Source: Clostridia bacterium (GTDB lineage Bacteria; Bacillota; Clostridia; Christensenellales; Borkfalkiaceae). From it: DNA of 45,643 bases. Within the stretch, counting starts at the first letter, position 1. Each line of letters opens with the position of its first letter. Shown here in pieces: positions 7,673-16,564 of this stretch. The notes under the pieces were generated by a model. It did no database searches, was not told where the DNA came from, and worked only from the letters and a program-made list of their open reading frames with translations. The stretch spans positions 1 through 45,643 of the forward strand of contig JAFQMD010000011.1 in the NCBI GenBank assembly GCA_017396365.1, given 5' to 3'. The translations under genes and the position numbers were made by a program.

Positions 7673-8803
7673 TTATCTCCTTTTATAATATTCGTATGCT
7701 TTTAAAGTGAGAGGATAAACTTCAACTCCCCTTTCGTAAACGTAGTCGAGCGACCTTTGAATTGACAGAAGAAAGGCTTTGTCAAAATCTTCGAAAGAAA
7801 GTTTTCTTATTTGCTCAACCCCCTCGTAAGACCTACCCTCTTCTAACATATCCGCTGTGAAAATGATTTTCCCAAGCAAGGACATATTCGGCTTTGCGCT
7901 CGTATGATATTTAACGGCGTTTATAATTTGCCTGTCTTTTACGCCGAGAATATGCTCTGCCACGTACGCGCCTAAATACTGGTGCATAACCTGACTTGGC
8001 ACGCCCTTTGGCGAAACGAAATTTGGATAATCTTCAGCGCGCAAATATTTTGCAACGTCGTGAAGTAGCGCCGATTTTACCGTCTTTTTTAAACTAACGC
8101 CAAACGCTTTGGCGTACTTTATAGAAAGGGCTATTACGCCTTTGGTATGAATTAGCCTTTTTTCAGTTAAATTATCAATCACAAAATCGGCAATTTTTCC
8201 GCCGTTGTACAAAAAATGTCGGTCTATATATTCATTAACGCTATTTTTAAGGCAATCATCCGTGTTTAATTTGAGCAATTTTTTTATTTTTATTTGGGTT
8301 GACGAAAGGTCTTTCCCAACGTAATTTAACGAGTTGATTTTTACGCCGAAACGCTTAAAAAACTCCTCTTTACTATCGGTTGCGCTCTTACCCTCGCCCT
8401 CTCTCTCGCAAAGAAGCGGAGTGGCGTATTTTAAAATTTCCGTTGGATTTTTCCACGTGTGGAAAGACGATAACATATCAGTTCCCATTAAAAATAAAAT
8501 TTCGTGGTCGGGATACGCGTTTTTTAAATACTTTACGGTAAGATAAGAAAAACTCTTGCCCTTTTGCTTAATTTCATAATCTGAAACTGTCGCCCCTTTT
8601 ATCCCCGAAAAAGCAAGTTCACACATTTTTAGCCTGTTTTTTGGACTTGCAGGCATAAAGACTTTTTTATGCGGAGGAATAAAAGTCGGCATTATTATAA
8701 TTTTATCGGGTGAAATTTCACTTTCGACCGCTTGCGCCATTTTTACGTGTTCTATATGCGGTGGGTCAAAAGTTCCCCCAAAAAAGACGAGTTTTTTATT
8801 CAT
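7673..8803 (-). CDS. nadD: NadD-YqeK fusion: nicotinate-nucleotide adenylyltransferase plus HD hydrolase
   Basis: The N-terminal half (about 1-195) is NadD, which makes deamido-NAD. It has the nucleotidyltransferase motif GGTFDPPHIEH and the C-terminal LSSTQIK motif. The C-terminal half (about 205-376) is a YqeK-type HD domain, with LLHDVAKYL, VMHQYLGAY, KYHTSAKP and FTADMLE supplying the metal ligands; YqeK family members split Ap4A. The two are separate adjacent genes in Bacillus and are fused here with no sign of a frameshift. No ribosome site is visible, and the promoter lies so close that the mRNA may be leaderless. Confidence 0.93.
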   Translation of the reverse strand: MNKKLVFFGGTFDPPHIEHVKMAQAVESEISPDKIIIMPTFIPPHKKVFMPASPKNRLKMCELAFSGIKGATVSDYEIKQKGKSFSYLTVKYLKNAYPDHEILFLMGTDMLSSFHTWKNPTEILKYATPLLCEREGEGKSATDSKEEFFKRFGVKINSLNYVGKDLSSTQIKIKKLLKLNTDDCLKNSVNEYIDRHFLYNGGKIADFVIDNLTEKRLIHTKGVIALSIKYAKAFGVSLKKTVKSALLHDVAKYLRAEDYPNFVSPKGVPSQVMHQYLGAYVAEHILGVKDRQIINAVKYHTSAKPNMSLLGKIIFTADMLEEGRSYEGVEQIRKLSFEDFDKAFLLSIQRSLDYVYERGVEVYPLTLKAYEYYKRR

Positions 8804-8809
8804 AAATAA

Positions 8810-8838
8810 ATTTTAACATATTTTTTTACTAATTACAA
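8810..8838 (-). promoter_or_regulatory. nadD promoter adjoining the start codon
   Basis: TTGTAA, 17-base spacer, TAAAAT on the minus strand, with only six bases between the -10 box and the nadD ATG. Transcription would begin at or next to the start codon. Confidence 0.6.
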
Positions 8839-8872
8839 GTTTATTGACAGTTTTTACGGCAATAATAATACT

Positions 8873-9661
8873 ATGTTTAAATTTAAAATTTCGGAAATTT
8901 CCGACGGTTTGTTTATTTTAGGCTCTGCCTTTTTAATAGGCTTTGTAATCGCCTTTTATTTTTTGAGAAATAACGTAACGTCAATACTATTCGCTATTCC
9001 ATGCGCAGTTTTGACTTTTAGCGTTTATATGCTCTTTTTGAAAAAGAAAAAAGGAAAACTTTTGATAAAGCGCGAGGACGAAGAAAAATATATAAAATGC
9101 GCCAACGCGCTTTGTTTAGAAAGTAGGGCTTTTTGCGAACAAATGGTTTTCGACACCCTTTGCGCAGTAGGGAAAAACCCTGTAAAAGTAGCAAACGGAA
9201 TCGTGTGCGAAAACAATTTTTATTTCGTCAAATTTACTTACGATAAAATTTCGGTAGGGAGCGTAGCAAATGCGTATAAAAAAACGCCAAAAAGTAAAAA
9301 CTTGGTCTTTTTAGCGATAACTTTCGAGCAAGACGCGTTAACTTTTGCAAGCAGTTTTTTTACTCGCATTAGGCTCGTAACGCTAATCGAACTCTTCCCT
9401 TTACTACAAAAACACGGGACTCTACCAAAAGGTGGCTTTTTACCAAGAGAAAAAAAGCCGTCGTTTTTAGCCTTACTTAAAGCGACGTTTAGTAGGCAAA
9501 AATCAAAAACTTTCGCCCTTTACGGAGCGTTTTTACTGATTATGAGCAGGTTCGTTTTCTTTCCCGTGTGGTATATAATTTCGGGTTGCGCATTTTTAAT
9601 TTATGCGATAACGATTAAATTTTTCGCACCTAAACCCACCTATAAGTCGTTTTTTGAATAA
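8873..9661 (+). CDS. Membrane protein with a divergent Mrr-like domain
   Basis: A 262-residue protein with two hydrophobic segments at the N-terminus (about 13-31 and 36-55) and two at the C-terminus (about 213-251). The central part (about 88-180) resembles the second half of an Mrr/restriction-endonuclease-like domain: a strand, SVGSVANAY, then VFLAITFEQDALTFASS and IRLVTLIELFPLL. This follows the pattern of the Mrr protein at 23754-25535. The D and QxK catalytic residues of active Mrr enzymes are not evident, so I expect no nuclease activity. There is no ribosome site before the ATG. The family call is tentative. Confidence 0.6.
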   Translation: MFKFKISEISDGLFILGSAFLIGFVIAFYFLRNNVTSILFAIPCAVLTFSVYMLFLKKKKGKLLIKREDEEKYIKCANALCLESRAFCEQMVFDTLCAVGKNPVKVANGIVCENNFYFVKFTYDKISVGSVANAYKKTPKSKNLVFLAITFEQDALTFASSFFTRIRLVTLIELFPLLQKHGTLPKGGFLPREKKPSFLALLKATFSRQKSKTFALYGAFLLIMSRFVFFPVWYIISGCAFLIYAITIKFFAPKPTYKSFFE

Positions 9662-9674
9662 TTTTATAAATTTA

Positions 9675-9703
9675 GCGCCCAAAAGCTTTTTGCTTTTGGG
9701 CGC
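9675..9703. terminator. Bidirectional terminator
   Basis: A 12-bp G/C-rich stem with T-rich flanks lies between the convergent membrane-protein gene and yhbY. Confidence 0.8.
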
Positions 9704-9710
9704 GTTTTTA

Positions 9711-10004
9711 CTAAAACTCTAAATGTTTAATTCCCTTTTTATTAGACCTACGATATAAAACGACTTTATGTCCTATGGTGCAAACGACTTCGGCAGATAA
9801 AGCCTCGGCTAATTCGTCGGCTACCCATCTTGCCTCTTCTTCAGAATTGTTTAAAACTGTAATTTTTATAAGTTCTCTACTTTCTAACGCTTGAGAAAAA
9901 CTCTCTATCATATTGTCGGAAATTCCGCCTTTTCCTATTTGACCTATCGGCTCTATCGTTTGAGCGAGCGAACGAAGTACGCTCCTTTGTTTTGACGTAA
10001 ACAT
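9711..10004 (-). CDS. yhbY: YhbY/CRS1-type RNA-binding protein
   Basis: A 97-residue CRM-domain protein associated with pre-50S ribosomal particles. Visible landmarks are LRSLAQTIEPIGQIGKGGIS, which carries the GxxG RNA-binding loop, then LIKITVLNN and GHKVVLYR at the C-terminus. GGAG precedes the ATG. It sits directly after obg, so the transcript carries two ribosome-assembly factors. Confidence 0.93.
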   Translation of the reverse strand: MFTSKQRSVLRSLAQTIEPIGQIGKGGISDNMIESFSQALESRELIKITVLNNSEEEARWVADELAEALSAEVVCTIGHKVVLYRRSNKKGIKHLEF

Positions 10005-10025
10005 AATATTTCTCCTTTGTCAATT

Positions 10026-11294
10026 TTAATCCATAAACGTAAATTCTATCTCGCCGATAACTACGGTGTCACCGTCTTTACAACCTTTACGACGAAGTTC
10101 GGCTATAACCCCGTAATCTTTGAGAGTTTTTTGCATGTAGGCTAAACTGTCCATATCGTTTAAAACTACGTTTCTCTCTAAAAGTTTAACGATAGGTCCA
10201 TCAACGACGTAAACTCCGTCTTCTTCATCAAACACGACTTCAAACTTACGGACGTCAACCTTTTCGTATTTAAACTCTTCGTGCTCAATAGGCGCGGGAG
10301 CAGGCATTTCTTTAAGCATTTCTAAAATGGTTTTTATAAGGTCGTCAAGCCCTTCGCCCTTTATCGCAGACGCAACGAAAATCTTTTTTCTACCGTTTAT
10401 TTTCTTTTTGAAAATTTTAATGTTTTCTTCAGCGCCGTACATATCGCTCTTATTTAAAACTATAAGTTGCGGACGCTTTGCAAGTTCTTTTGAATAGCCT
10501 TTAAGTTCGGCGTTTATCTTTTTGTAATCTTCGTACGGATCTCTTCCCTCTGCGCCCGAAACGTCCACGACGTGAACTAAAAGTCTCGTTCTTTCAATGT
10601 GTCTTAAAAACTCAATGCCAAGACCTGCGCCCTCTGACGCCCCTTCTATAAGCCCCGGTATATCCGCGCAAACAAAACTATCGTCAAAATAGCCTACTAT
10701 TCCAAGATTTGGAGAAATCGTGGTAAAGTGATAGTTGGCAATCTTTGGTTTTGCGTTGGAAACCTTTGAAAGTATAGTCGATTTTCCAACGTTAGGAAAA
10801 CCTATAAGACCTACGTCGGCAATGGTTTTAAGTTCCAAAATCACGCGTCTTAACTCGGTTTTTTCGCCCGTTTGTGAAAAGTGGGGAGCGTGACGCCTAC
10901 TCGTACAAAAATGAACGTTACCTTTTCCACCGTTTCCACCTTCTAATACGAGATGGGTTTGTCCGTCGTAATAAATATCGCAAATGATTTTTTCAGTTTC
11001 GGCGTCTTTTACGACCGTGCCTAAAGGAACGGAGATATATAAATCTTCGCCGTCTTTTCCGTGTCTTTTATTAGTGTCGCCCTTGCCACCGTTTTCAGCA
11101 ACGTATTTATGCTTAAAATGAAAGTCTATAAGCGTGGTCTTGTGCCTGTCTCCAACGAAATAAATATGACCGCCCCTACCGCCGTCTCCGCCGTCAGGTC
11201 CACCGTTGGCAACGCCTTTAAAGCGGAGGAAGGAAGTCATACCGTTTCCGCCGTCGCCAGATTTTAATGAAATTCTCTCTTTATCTACAAACAT
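10026..11294 (-). CDS. obgE: GTPase Obg/CgtA
   Basis: An essential ribosome-assembly and stress GTPase. From the ATG at 11294 (AGAGG upstream) it has 422 residues in three parts. The glycine-rich Obg fold spans about 1-158 (GDGGNGMTSF, GGPDGGDGGRGG). The G domain follows, with GFPNVGKST, DIPGLIEGA and NKSD. The C-terminal OCT domain found in Gram-positive Obg completes it (YVVDGPIVKLLERN). A start 11 residues upstream would run into nth and is rejected. The nth stop lies one base before this start. Confidence 0.97.
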   Translation of the reverse strand: MFVDKERISLKSGDGGNGMTSFLRFKGVANGGPDGGDGGRGGHIYFVGDRHKTTLIDFHFKHKYVAENGGKGDTNKRHGKDGEDLYISVPLGTVVKDAETEKIICDIYYDGQTHLVLEGGNGGKGNVHFCTSRRHAPHFSQTGEKTELRRVILELKTIADVGLIGFPNVGKSTILSKVSNAKPKIANYHFTTISPNLGIVGYFDDSFVCADIPGLIEGASEGAGLGIEFLRHIERTRLLVHVVDVSGAEGRDPYEDYKKINAELKGYSKELAKRPQLIVLNKSDMYGAEENIKIFKKKINGRKKIFVASAIKGEGLDDLIKTILEMLKEMPAPAPIEHEEFKYEKVDVRKFEVVFDEEDGVYVVDGPIVKLLERNVVLNDMDSLAYMQKTLKDYGVIAELRRKGCKDGDTVVIGEIEFTFMD

Positions 11295-11295
11295 A

Positions 11296-11934
11296 TTAAC
11301 CTCTTTTTTTAGAGTTGTAATAATCACATAAACTACTCAATTTACACTCGTCGCATTTTGGACTTCTCGCCGAACAAACTTGCCTACCGTGAAAGATAAT
11401 AGCGTGGTGCATATGCGACCATTTATGCTTGGGAAGTGCCTCCATAAGTCGTTTTTCGGTATCGAGCGGAGTCGTTCCCTTAGAAAAACCGAGCCTTTTA
11501 GACACCCTGAAAACGTGCGTATCTACGGCTATTGCATCTCCGCCGAAAGCGACGCTATAAACGACGTTAGCAGTCTTTCTTCCAACGCCTGCAAGCGAGC
11601 GCAAGTCCTTTAAATTTGACGGAACTTTACCGCCGAATTTTTCAACGATATCTTTTGACGCCGAAATAATATGGGTGGCTTTTGAGCGGTATAACCCACA
11701 CGAAAATATATATTTTTCAAGTTCTTCTTGACAAATCGACGCCATTTTTTCGGGTGTGTTTGCGACCTTAAAAAGTTTTTCGGTAACCTTATTCACCCTT
11801 TCGTCCGTGCATTGCGCGGACAATATTACCGCAACTAAAAGTTCAAATTCGCTTGAGAATTTTAATGCAGGCACGGGGCTTGGATATATCTCCGTAAGTA
11901 TTTCAGTTATTTTTAGCGCTTTGGTCTTATTCAT
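11296..11934 (-). CDS. nth: Endonuclease III
   Basis: A DNA glycosylase/AP lyase of base-excision repair that removes oxidised pyrimidines. The helix-hairpin-helix LAGVGRKTANVV contains the catalytic Lys, and AVDTHVFRV contains the catalytic Asp. The 4Fe-4S loop is complete, with the Cys pattern C-X6-C-X2-C-X5-C at the C-terminus. I chose the ATG at 11934; an in-frame TTG 12 bases upstream is possible, and the ribosome site is weak for both. Confidence 0.96.
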   Translation of the reverse strand: MNKTKALKITEILTEIYPSPVPALKFSSEFELLVAVILSAQCTDERVNKVTEKLFKVANTPEKMASICQEELEKYIFSCGLYRSKATHIISASKDIVEKFGGKVPSNLKDLRSLAGVGRKTANVVYSVAFGGDAIAVDTHVFRVSKRLGFSKGTTPLDTEKRLMEALPKHKWSHMHHAIIFHGRQVCSARSPKCDECKLSSLCDYYNSKKRG

Positions 11935-11956
11935 ACACGTCCCCAAACGTAAAATT

Positions 11957-11989
11957 AAGCGCCTTATATTTTAACATAAAAAGGCGCTT
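11957..11989. terminator. Hairpin upstream of nth
   Basis: A 9-bp perfect stem with a 15-base loop, downstream of the DUF3343 gene on the minus strand. The T tail is weak, so termination is plausible rather than certain. Confidence 0.45.
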
Positions 11990-12027
11990 TAGACAATTAA
12001 ATTTGGCTATTTTTTTAAATTTAGCGT

Positions 12028-12285
12028 TCAAAGGCGGGTAATATACCGTTTTACACCGTCTTTTCTTACAGAAAAGAACCCTCTAAACGACGTGAGCGAC
12101 AGCGCAGAAATAACGTGGCGAGCAATAGCGACGTATTCTATCGGCATTCTCGCCGAAATCCCACAGCCGATATTCGCTTCAATCGGCGTATTTACCGCCC
12201 TACAATCAATCCCCTTTGAACGCATATATTCTATAAACCCGACGGTGTGAGTTCTCGAATTAAAAACTACCAGACAATAAATCAT
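12028..12285 (-). CDS. DUF3343 protein, putative Se/S carrier
   Basis: An 85-residue protein with the DUF3343 layout: an N-terminal strand (LVVFNSRTH), a helix, TPIEANIGCGISAR with the conserved CG pair, and a C-terminal helix. Family members are annotated as putative selenium/sulfur carrier proteins and often accompany cysteine-desulfurase-like proteins. Here the desulfurase is divergently transcribed 97 bases away, which fits a partner that accepts sulfur or selenium on the conserved Cys. AAGGAG precedes the ATG. Confidence 0.8.
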   Translation of the reverse strand: MIYCLVVFNSRTHTVGFIEYMRSKGIDCRAVNTPIEANIGCGISARMPIEYVAIARHVISALSLTSFRGFFSVRKDGVKRYITRL

Positions 12286-12382
12286 TTTTCTTCTCCTTTG
12301 CGTTTGTCATTTATTTCACATTTTTATAATACACTATATTTAGATACGTAGCGCCTAAACGCGTTACGTTAGGAGTGGTATT

Positions 12383-13510
12383 ATGATATATTTCGACAAC
12401 GCCGCAACGGGTGGTTATAAACCTTTCAAGTCTATCGATTCTGCTATCAACGCTATGAAAAATCTCAATGCAAACGCAGGGCGAAGCGGACATAAACTCT
12501 CAATTTTAGCATCTGAACTCGTTTATGAAACGAGAAAAGCGCTCGCCTTATTTTTAGGCGTGAGTTCTCCGCAAAGAATAATTTTTACAGCAAACTGCAC
12601 GGATGCGTTAAACACGGCGATTTTCGGGCTGTACAAAAAAGGCTCTAACGTAATCACCACGGTAACCGAACACAATAGCGTTTTACGCCCTTTATACGAA
12701 CTTGAAAGGCGTGGAGAAATATCTCTAACTATAATTAGCCCTACGTGCGGCGGAATATCTGCGGAAGATATCGAAGATAAAATTTTAGAAAATACGTCAA
12801 TGGTCGTTTTAAACGCAGTTTCAAACGTAACGGGCGCTGAAAACGACGTTTACGCAATAGGAAAATTACTTAAAAAAAGAAATATTACCTTTATCGTTGA
12901 CGGCGCGCAAAGCGTAGGACACACCGACTTTAAGGTCGATAATCAACTTATAGACGCGCTTTGCATTGCTCCGCACAAAGGTCTTTTATCCGTGCAAGGC
13001 GTTGGGATTTTAGCGCTTGGGAAAAACGCAAATCCTACCCCACAACGATTCGGCGGTACGGGGTTCGACTCTTTTTCTCAAAATATGCCTGACGATTATC
13101 CCGAAAAATTAGAGGCGGGAACGCTAAATCTTCCTGCAATTTGTTCTTTAAAAGCAGGGCTTAGTTATTTGCAAGGTAACGTCGATTACGTATCAAATCA
13201 ACTGTTTTCCTTAACCGAATATTTAATAACCAAACTCGCAAGACTTCCCTTTATAAAAATTTATTCTATTCCGAATAAATACGGCATAGTGAGTTTTACT
13301 CACGACGAGATTTCTTCTCAAGAACTCGCTGAAATTTTATCAGAAAAATACGATATAGCGGTGAGAGGCGGTTTTCATTGCGCCCCCCTTTACCACAAGT
13401 TTTTAAAAACTGAAAAACTCGGCACGGTAAGGGTTAGTTTTGCCCCGCAAAACACAAGGCGAGAGATAAACTCTCTTCTCTCCGCCTTAAAGGAAATTTT
13501 TCTTATTTGA
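12383..13510 (+). CDS. Cysteine desulfurase family aminotransferase
   Basis: A class-V PLP enzyme of 375 residues. The PLP Lys is in CIAPHKGLL, the cofactor Asp in FIVDGAQSVGH, and a candidate catalytic Cys in RGGFHCAPLYH near the C-terminus. The short active-site loop and N-terminus MIYFDNAATG resemble the standalone desulfurase subfamily rather than IscS/NifS with a scaffold protein. A ribosome site (AGGAG) precedes the start, and just upstream the leader can form a 9-bp hairpin. Likely role: supplying sulfur or selenium to the divergent DUF3343 protein. It overlaps the convergent next gene by eight bases. Confidence 0.88.
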   Translation: MIYFDNAATGGYKPFKSIDSAINAMKNLNANAGRSGHKLSILASELVYETRKALALFLGVSSPQRIIFTANCTDALNTAIFGLYKKGSNVITTVTEHNSVLRPLYELERRGEISLTIISPTCGGISAEDIEDKILENTSMVVLNAVSNVTGAENDVYAIGKLLKKRNITFIVDGAQSVGHTDFKVDNQLIDALCIAPHKGLLSVQGVGILALGKNANPTPQRFGGTGFDSFSQNMPDDYPEKLEAGTLNLPAICSLKAGLSYLQGNVDYVSNQLFSLTEYLITKLARLPFIKIYSIPNKYGIVSFTHDEISSQELAEILSEKYDIAVRGGFHCAPLYHKFLKTEKLGTVRVSFAPQNTRREINSLLSALKEIFLI

Positions 13511-13787
13511 TTTTCTTTAATTTTTCTACGACTAAAGATAGAGTTTTACGCTGTTTGTCGTTTAAAAGGGGGGCGACCGACGATGCAAAATTGTCGATAT
13601 CTTTATCGGAGAGAGTGCCTGCTCTTCTGCTTTTTTCCGCTTCGGCGATAATTACTTTCATAATATCCTCCGCGCTCTTTCCCTCATAGGTTTGCGACAG
13701 TTTAGAAAAAGTTTCAAAAGGATCTCCGCTAAAATTTATATTTTCACGACCTTTTTCCTGACTTTTAAAACTACTAAAATCTTTCAT
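13503..13787 (-). CDS. Small acidic/basic soluble protein, unknown
   Basis: A 94-residue protein starting at the ATG at 13787, with GGAGG seven bases upstream. Longer in-frame starts lie in the promoter region of the divergent gene and are rejected. The sequence is mostly helical, with DIMKVIIAEAEKSRRAGTLSDKDIDNF and a C-terminus rich in Lys. The SDKDIDNF segment followed by a helix could resemble an EF-hand-like or helical adaptor fold, but I do not recognise a family. It is divergent from the gene at 13852 and may share a function with it. Confidence 0.65.
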   Translation of the reverse strand: MKDFSSFKSQEKGRENINFSGDPFETFSKLSQTYEGKSAEDIMKVIIAEAEKSRRAGTLSDKDIDNFASSVAPLLNDKQRKTLSLVVEKLKKIK

Positions 13788-13851
13788 GCGATTTCCTCCG
13801 CTAAAACATTGTATGCGGAATAAAAACAAAAATGTTATAAGGAGATAGAAA

Positions 13852-14208
13852 ATGAATATACTTCTACTCGTTTTGTTTGCCGTTTTGCTTGGCGGAGACA
13901 AACTGTATTCTATAAAAGAATTTCTCTCTAAAATAGATTTTAAATCTTTTGCGCCCGTGCTTAAACTAATAGGTTTAAAAAACGACGCGGTGGACTTTTT
14001 ATGTTCGGAAAAATTTGACAAAATACTGTCTTCCGACTTAGATTTAAAATCTCTTTTGCCACTACTTTCATCTTTATTTGCAAAAAAAGAAAGTGAAAAC
14101 TCAGGCGAGCAAGCCGAAAATCCACCGTGTAAAAACGATTATTTATCGGCAATAAAAAACGTCGCCCCGACGGATATCGAGGAGACGCTCAGCGATTTTT
14201 TAAATTGA
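13852..14208 (+). CDS. Small protein with a hydrophobic N-terminus, unknown
   Basis: A 118-residue protein with an AAGGAG ribosome site. The first 15 residues (MNILLLVLFAVLLGG) are hydrophobic and may be a short membrane anchor or a non-cleaved signal. The rest is helical with repeated LKSLLPLL/FKSFAPVL-type segments (about residues 30-40 and 62-72). It ends in an acidic C-terminus, IEETLSDFLN. No family is recognised. The divergent arrangement with the 94-residue gene suggests a shared promoter region. Confidence 0.65.
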   Translation: MNILLLVLFAVLLGGDKLYSIKEFLSKIDFKSFAPVLKLIGLKNDAVDFLCSEKFDKILSSDLDLKSLLPLLSSLFAKKESENSGEQAENPPCKNDYLSAIKNVAPTDIEETLSDFLN

Positions 14209-14223
14209 TTTTTTAATGCGATT

Positions 14224-15489
14224 TTAAAGAGAAAGCGCGCATATAAGTTCATAATCGACGTTTTCTTGGTATGGCGCTTGGATTATTTTGTCCTTATATC
14301 TTTCTATTGATTTATTTACCCCTACGCCGTGAATCGTAACGTTAGACTCGGGCCAGTAAATTTGCGCAGTAGTAAGTTTTATAGCGCTACCGTCCAAACT
14401 TTCCATAGTCGTTTGCATAATTCCCTTGCCGTAGGTTTTATAACTCCCGTCGGAATTTTTAGAAAGAACAACCCTAACAACGTCCCTACTGTCATAGTCT
14501 AAACACGCGCCTATTAACGCCTCGGAAGCGGACGCAGTTCCGTCGTTTGCAAGTATTATTATTCGTTCAAAATCGTAATTTGTATATCTGACGTTTTGGG
14601 CTGTAAACCTATCGATTTTACCGTCTTTATAAATTGCCTTCGAAACCAAAGGGTTTGCCTTATCCGTTCCGATAAGATGAGATGCGATTTTACACATTAT
14701 ATCCATAAAACCGCCACCGTTACCCCTTAAATCAAGGATAAGTTTATTCTTCTCGTTTTCTTTAAATTTTGCAAGAGCGGTTTCAAACTGCTTAACCGAT
14801 CCCGACAAATCCGAAAGCCTACCGTTAAAACTCGTATATTTTAGGTATGCGGTATTCTCGTCTAAAACCTTCGTTAATTCGTCTTCGTAAGACGTAAACT
14901 GCATTTTTCCGCTCGCGTCGCTAAACCTATAAGCGCCCTTATCGTCAACGTAATTTACGAAAGTTTCTTGATATTCTTGCTTTTTTACGATAAATTCTTC
15001 TTCAGTTTGATATAAAACTTTTAAGCAAATTTCTTCGCCTACGTCAACTTGCGTCATAAAATCGTTAAAATCGTCTGTTTTACCAGCCGAAACATACTCG
15101 CTTTGAGTTGCTTTTTTATACGCGGTTATTCTTCCACCTGCTTTAACGCCCGACTTTTCGGCGGGAGAATTACCCACTACTCTTACGATTTTAAGCGATT
15201 GCGTATCAATAGAAATTCCTACCCCCGCCTGCTTGCCCTCGGCGGATTTTTTTATTATATCGTATTCTTCCTTAGAATAATATTCGGAATATTTATCCTC
15301 GCTAAGTAGCGAATCCACCATTATATCCAAATAATTTTCGTCTTCGTATAAATAATATTTCTTATAATTTTCAAGCACGAACTTGAGCGTTGCCACGTCC
15401 GTATTTGTAAACGATCCTACGAAATACCCTGCGAAAAACACGCCAACCGCCACTACGACGGCAATTATTACGGTCAGAATTCTTTTCAA
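14224..15489 (-). CDS. S41-family C-terminal processing peptidase
   Basis: An extracytoplasmic serine protease of the CtpA/CtpB group. An N-terminal signal/anchor (about 3-27) is followed by a PDZ domain (about 85-170; VGISID, VVGNSPAEKSGVKAGGRI). The catalytic domain has LILDLRGNGGGFMD, the nucleophile Ser in NDGTASASEAL and the general-base Lys in YGKGIMQT. The C-terminus (WPESNVTIHGVGV) also fits the family. Its 421 residues match CtpB-like proteins. The substrate is unknown. It lies downstream of the CdaR-type regulator with a 15-base gap and may be co-transcribed. Confidence 0.92.
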   Translation of the reverse strand: MKRILTVIIAVVVAVGVFFAGYFVGSFTNTDVATLKFVLENYKKYYLYEDENYLDIMVDSLLSEDKYSEYYSKEEYDIIKKSAEGKQAGVGISIDTQSLKIVRVVGNSPAEKSGVKAGGRITAYKKATQSEYVSAGKTDDFNDFMTQVDVGEEICLKVLYQTEEEFIVKKQEYQETFVNYVDDKGAYRFSDASGKMQFTSYEDELTKVLDENTAYLKYTSFNGRLSDLSGSVKQFETALAKFKENEKNKLILDLRGNGGGFMDIMCKIASHLIGTDKANPLVSKAIYKDGKIDRFTAQNVRYTNYDFERIIILANDGTASASEALIGACLDYDSRDVVRVVLSKNSDGSYKTYGKGIMQTTMESLDGSAIKLTTAQIYWPESNVTIHGVGVNKSIERYKDKIIQAPYQENVDYELICALSL

Positions 15490-15504
15490 GACTGTTTCCT
15501 ACTC

Positions 15505-16554
15505 CTACCCTAAAAGTTTATGTAAAATCATTATAAGTCTAAACGTCATTGCGTCTTGGAATTTTCTAATATCCAAGCCCGTCGCCCTTTCTATTTTGTC
15601 TAATCTATACATCAAGGTGTTTCTGTGCATATATAGATTTCTCGACGTTTCCGAAACGTTTAAACTAGTGTGTAAAAACTCTTCCGCGGTGGTTACCATT
15701 TCTCCGTCGGCAAACATACTCTTTGCGTCGGGGTCTTCTAAAATATCTAAAAACTCTTGAAGTTTATGCTTTGGCATATCTTCGAGCATTTTTACTAAAA
15801 CGTATTCTTTATAAGTTGAAACGGTGGATTTTGCGCCGAAAATTCCGTCCATTCTAATAGCCGTAAGCGCCTGACTGTACGATACAGAACAATCTGCAAA
15901 ACCACTTACCGCGCTACCTATTCCTACTTTAACTAAAACGCCCAACTCTTCAGCAATAGTCTGAACTAAAAGAGATGCAAAATCAGTTAGCGAACGGTAT
16001 TCGCTCTCTTCAAAAGGCGAACCGAAACGAACGTAAGCGCACGTAAAATCGTCGGTAATTACGCACAAATCGTTTTCCGCCGTTTTAAAATTTTCTAAAA
16101 AATTAAGCACTTCGTCAACTCTTCCACACGGAACGTATATAGCAGTTGCCGTGCAAGAATCGTCGGGGATTTTATATTTTGAAATTATTTTTTGAAGTCT
16201 TATCCCACTACATTCGCCAACGATTGCGCTCTTTAAAGAGCCCTCTTTATTTTCGGGAGTTTCTCTAATTTCACGATTGTCTAAAAGTTCGCCTATTAAA
16301 ACGGCAATAGTTTTGTCCGTATCTAAAACCCCGTCGATATATCCGACGTAGCGCAAAGCGTTATACTTAAACGAAAAATAAGTTTTCCCGTTTTCTTCCG
16401 ACGATATAACCTGCCTTACTTTTCCGTTAAATCTCTGCGGAATTTCAGCGGTAAGCGTAGAGTAAAAAGTCTCTTCGCCCTCTTTATAAACTCTTATTTC
16501 CTTACCCGTCTTTTCTTTAAGGTCGGTAAGCATGCGGATTATTTCTATATCCAT
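15505..16554 (-). CDS. CdaR/PucR-type transcriptional regulator
   Basis: A 349-residue regulator ending in the PucR-type helix-turn-helix: LNVSETSRNLYMHRNTLMYR, then LDKIERATGLD and MTFRLIMILHKLL. The middle section (about 110-270) resembles the GGDEF-derived domain usual in this family (VKVGIGSAVSGFADCSVSYSQALTA) and lacks a GGDEF active motif. The N-terminal domain is short and may sense a small molecule. The ligand and targets are unknown; the nearest candidate target is the S41 protease directly downstream. Confidence 0.85.
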   Translation of the reverse strand: MDIEIIRMLTDLKEKTGKEIRVYKEGEETFYSTLTAEIPQRFNGKVRQVISSEENGKTYFSFKYNALRYVGYIDGVLDTDKTIAVLIGELLDNREIRETPENKEGSLKSAIVGECSGIRLQKIISKYKIPDDSCTATAIYVPCGRVDEVLNFLENFKTAENDLCVITDDFTCAYVRFGSPFEESEYRSLTDFASLLVQTIAEELGVLVKVGIGSAVSGFADCSVSYSQALTAIRMDGIFGAKSTVSTYKEYVLVKMLEDMPKHKLQEFLDILEDPDAKSMFADGEMVTTAEEFLHTSLNVSETSRNLYMHRNTLMYRLDKIERATGLDIRKFQDAMTFRLIMILHKLLG

Positions 16555-16564
16555 CTTTCCTCCG

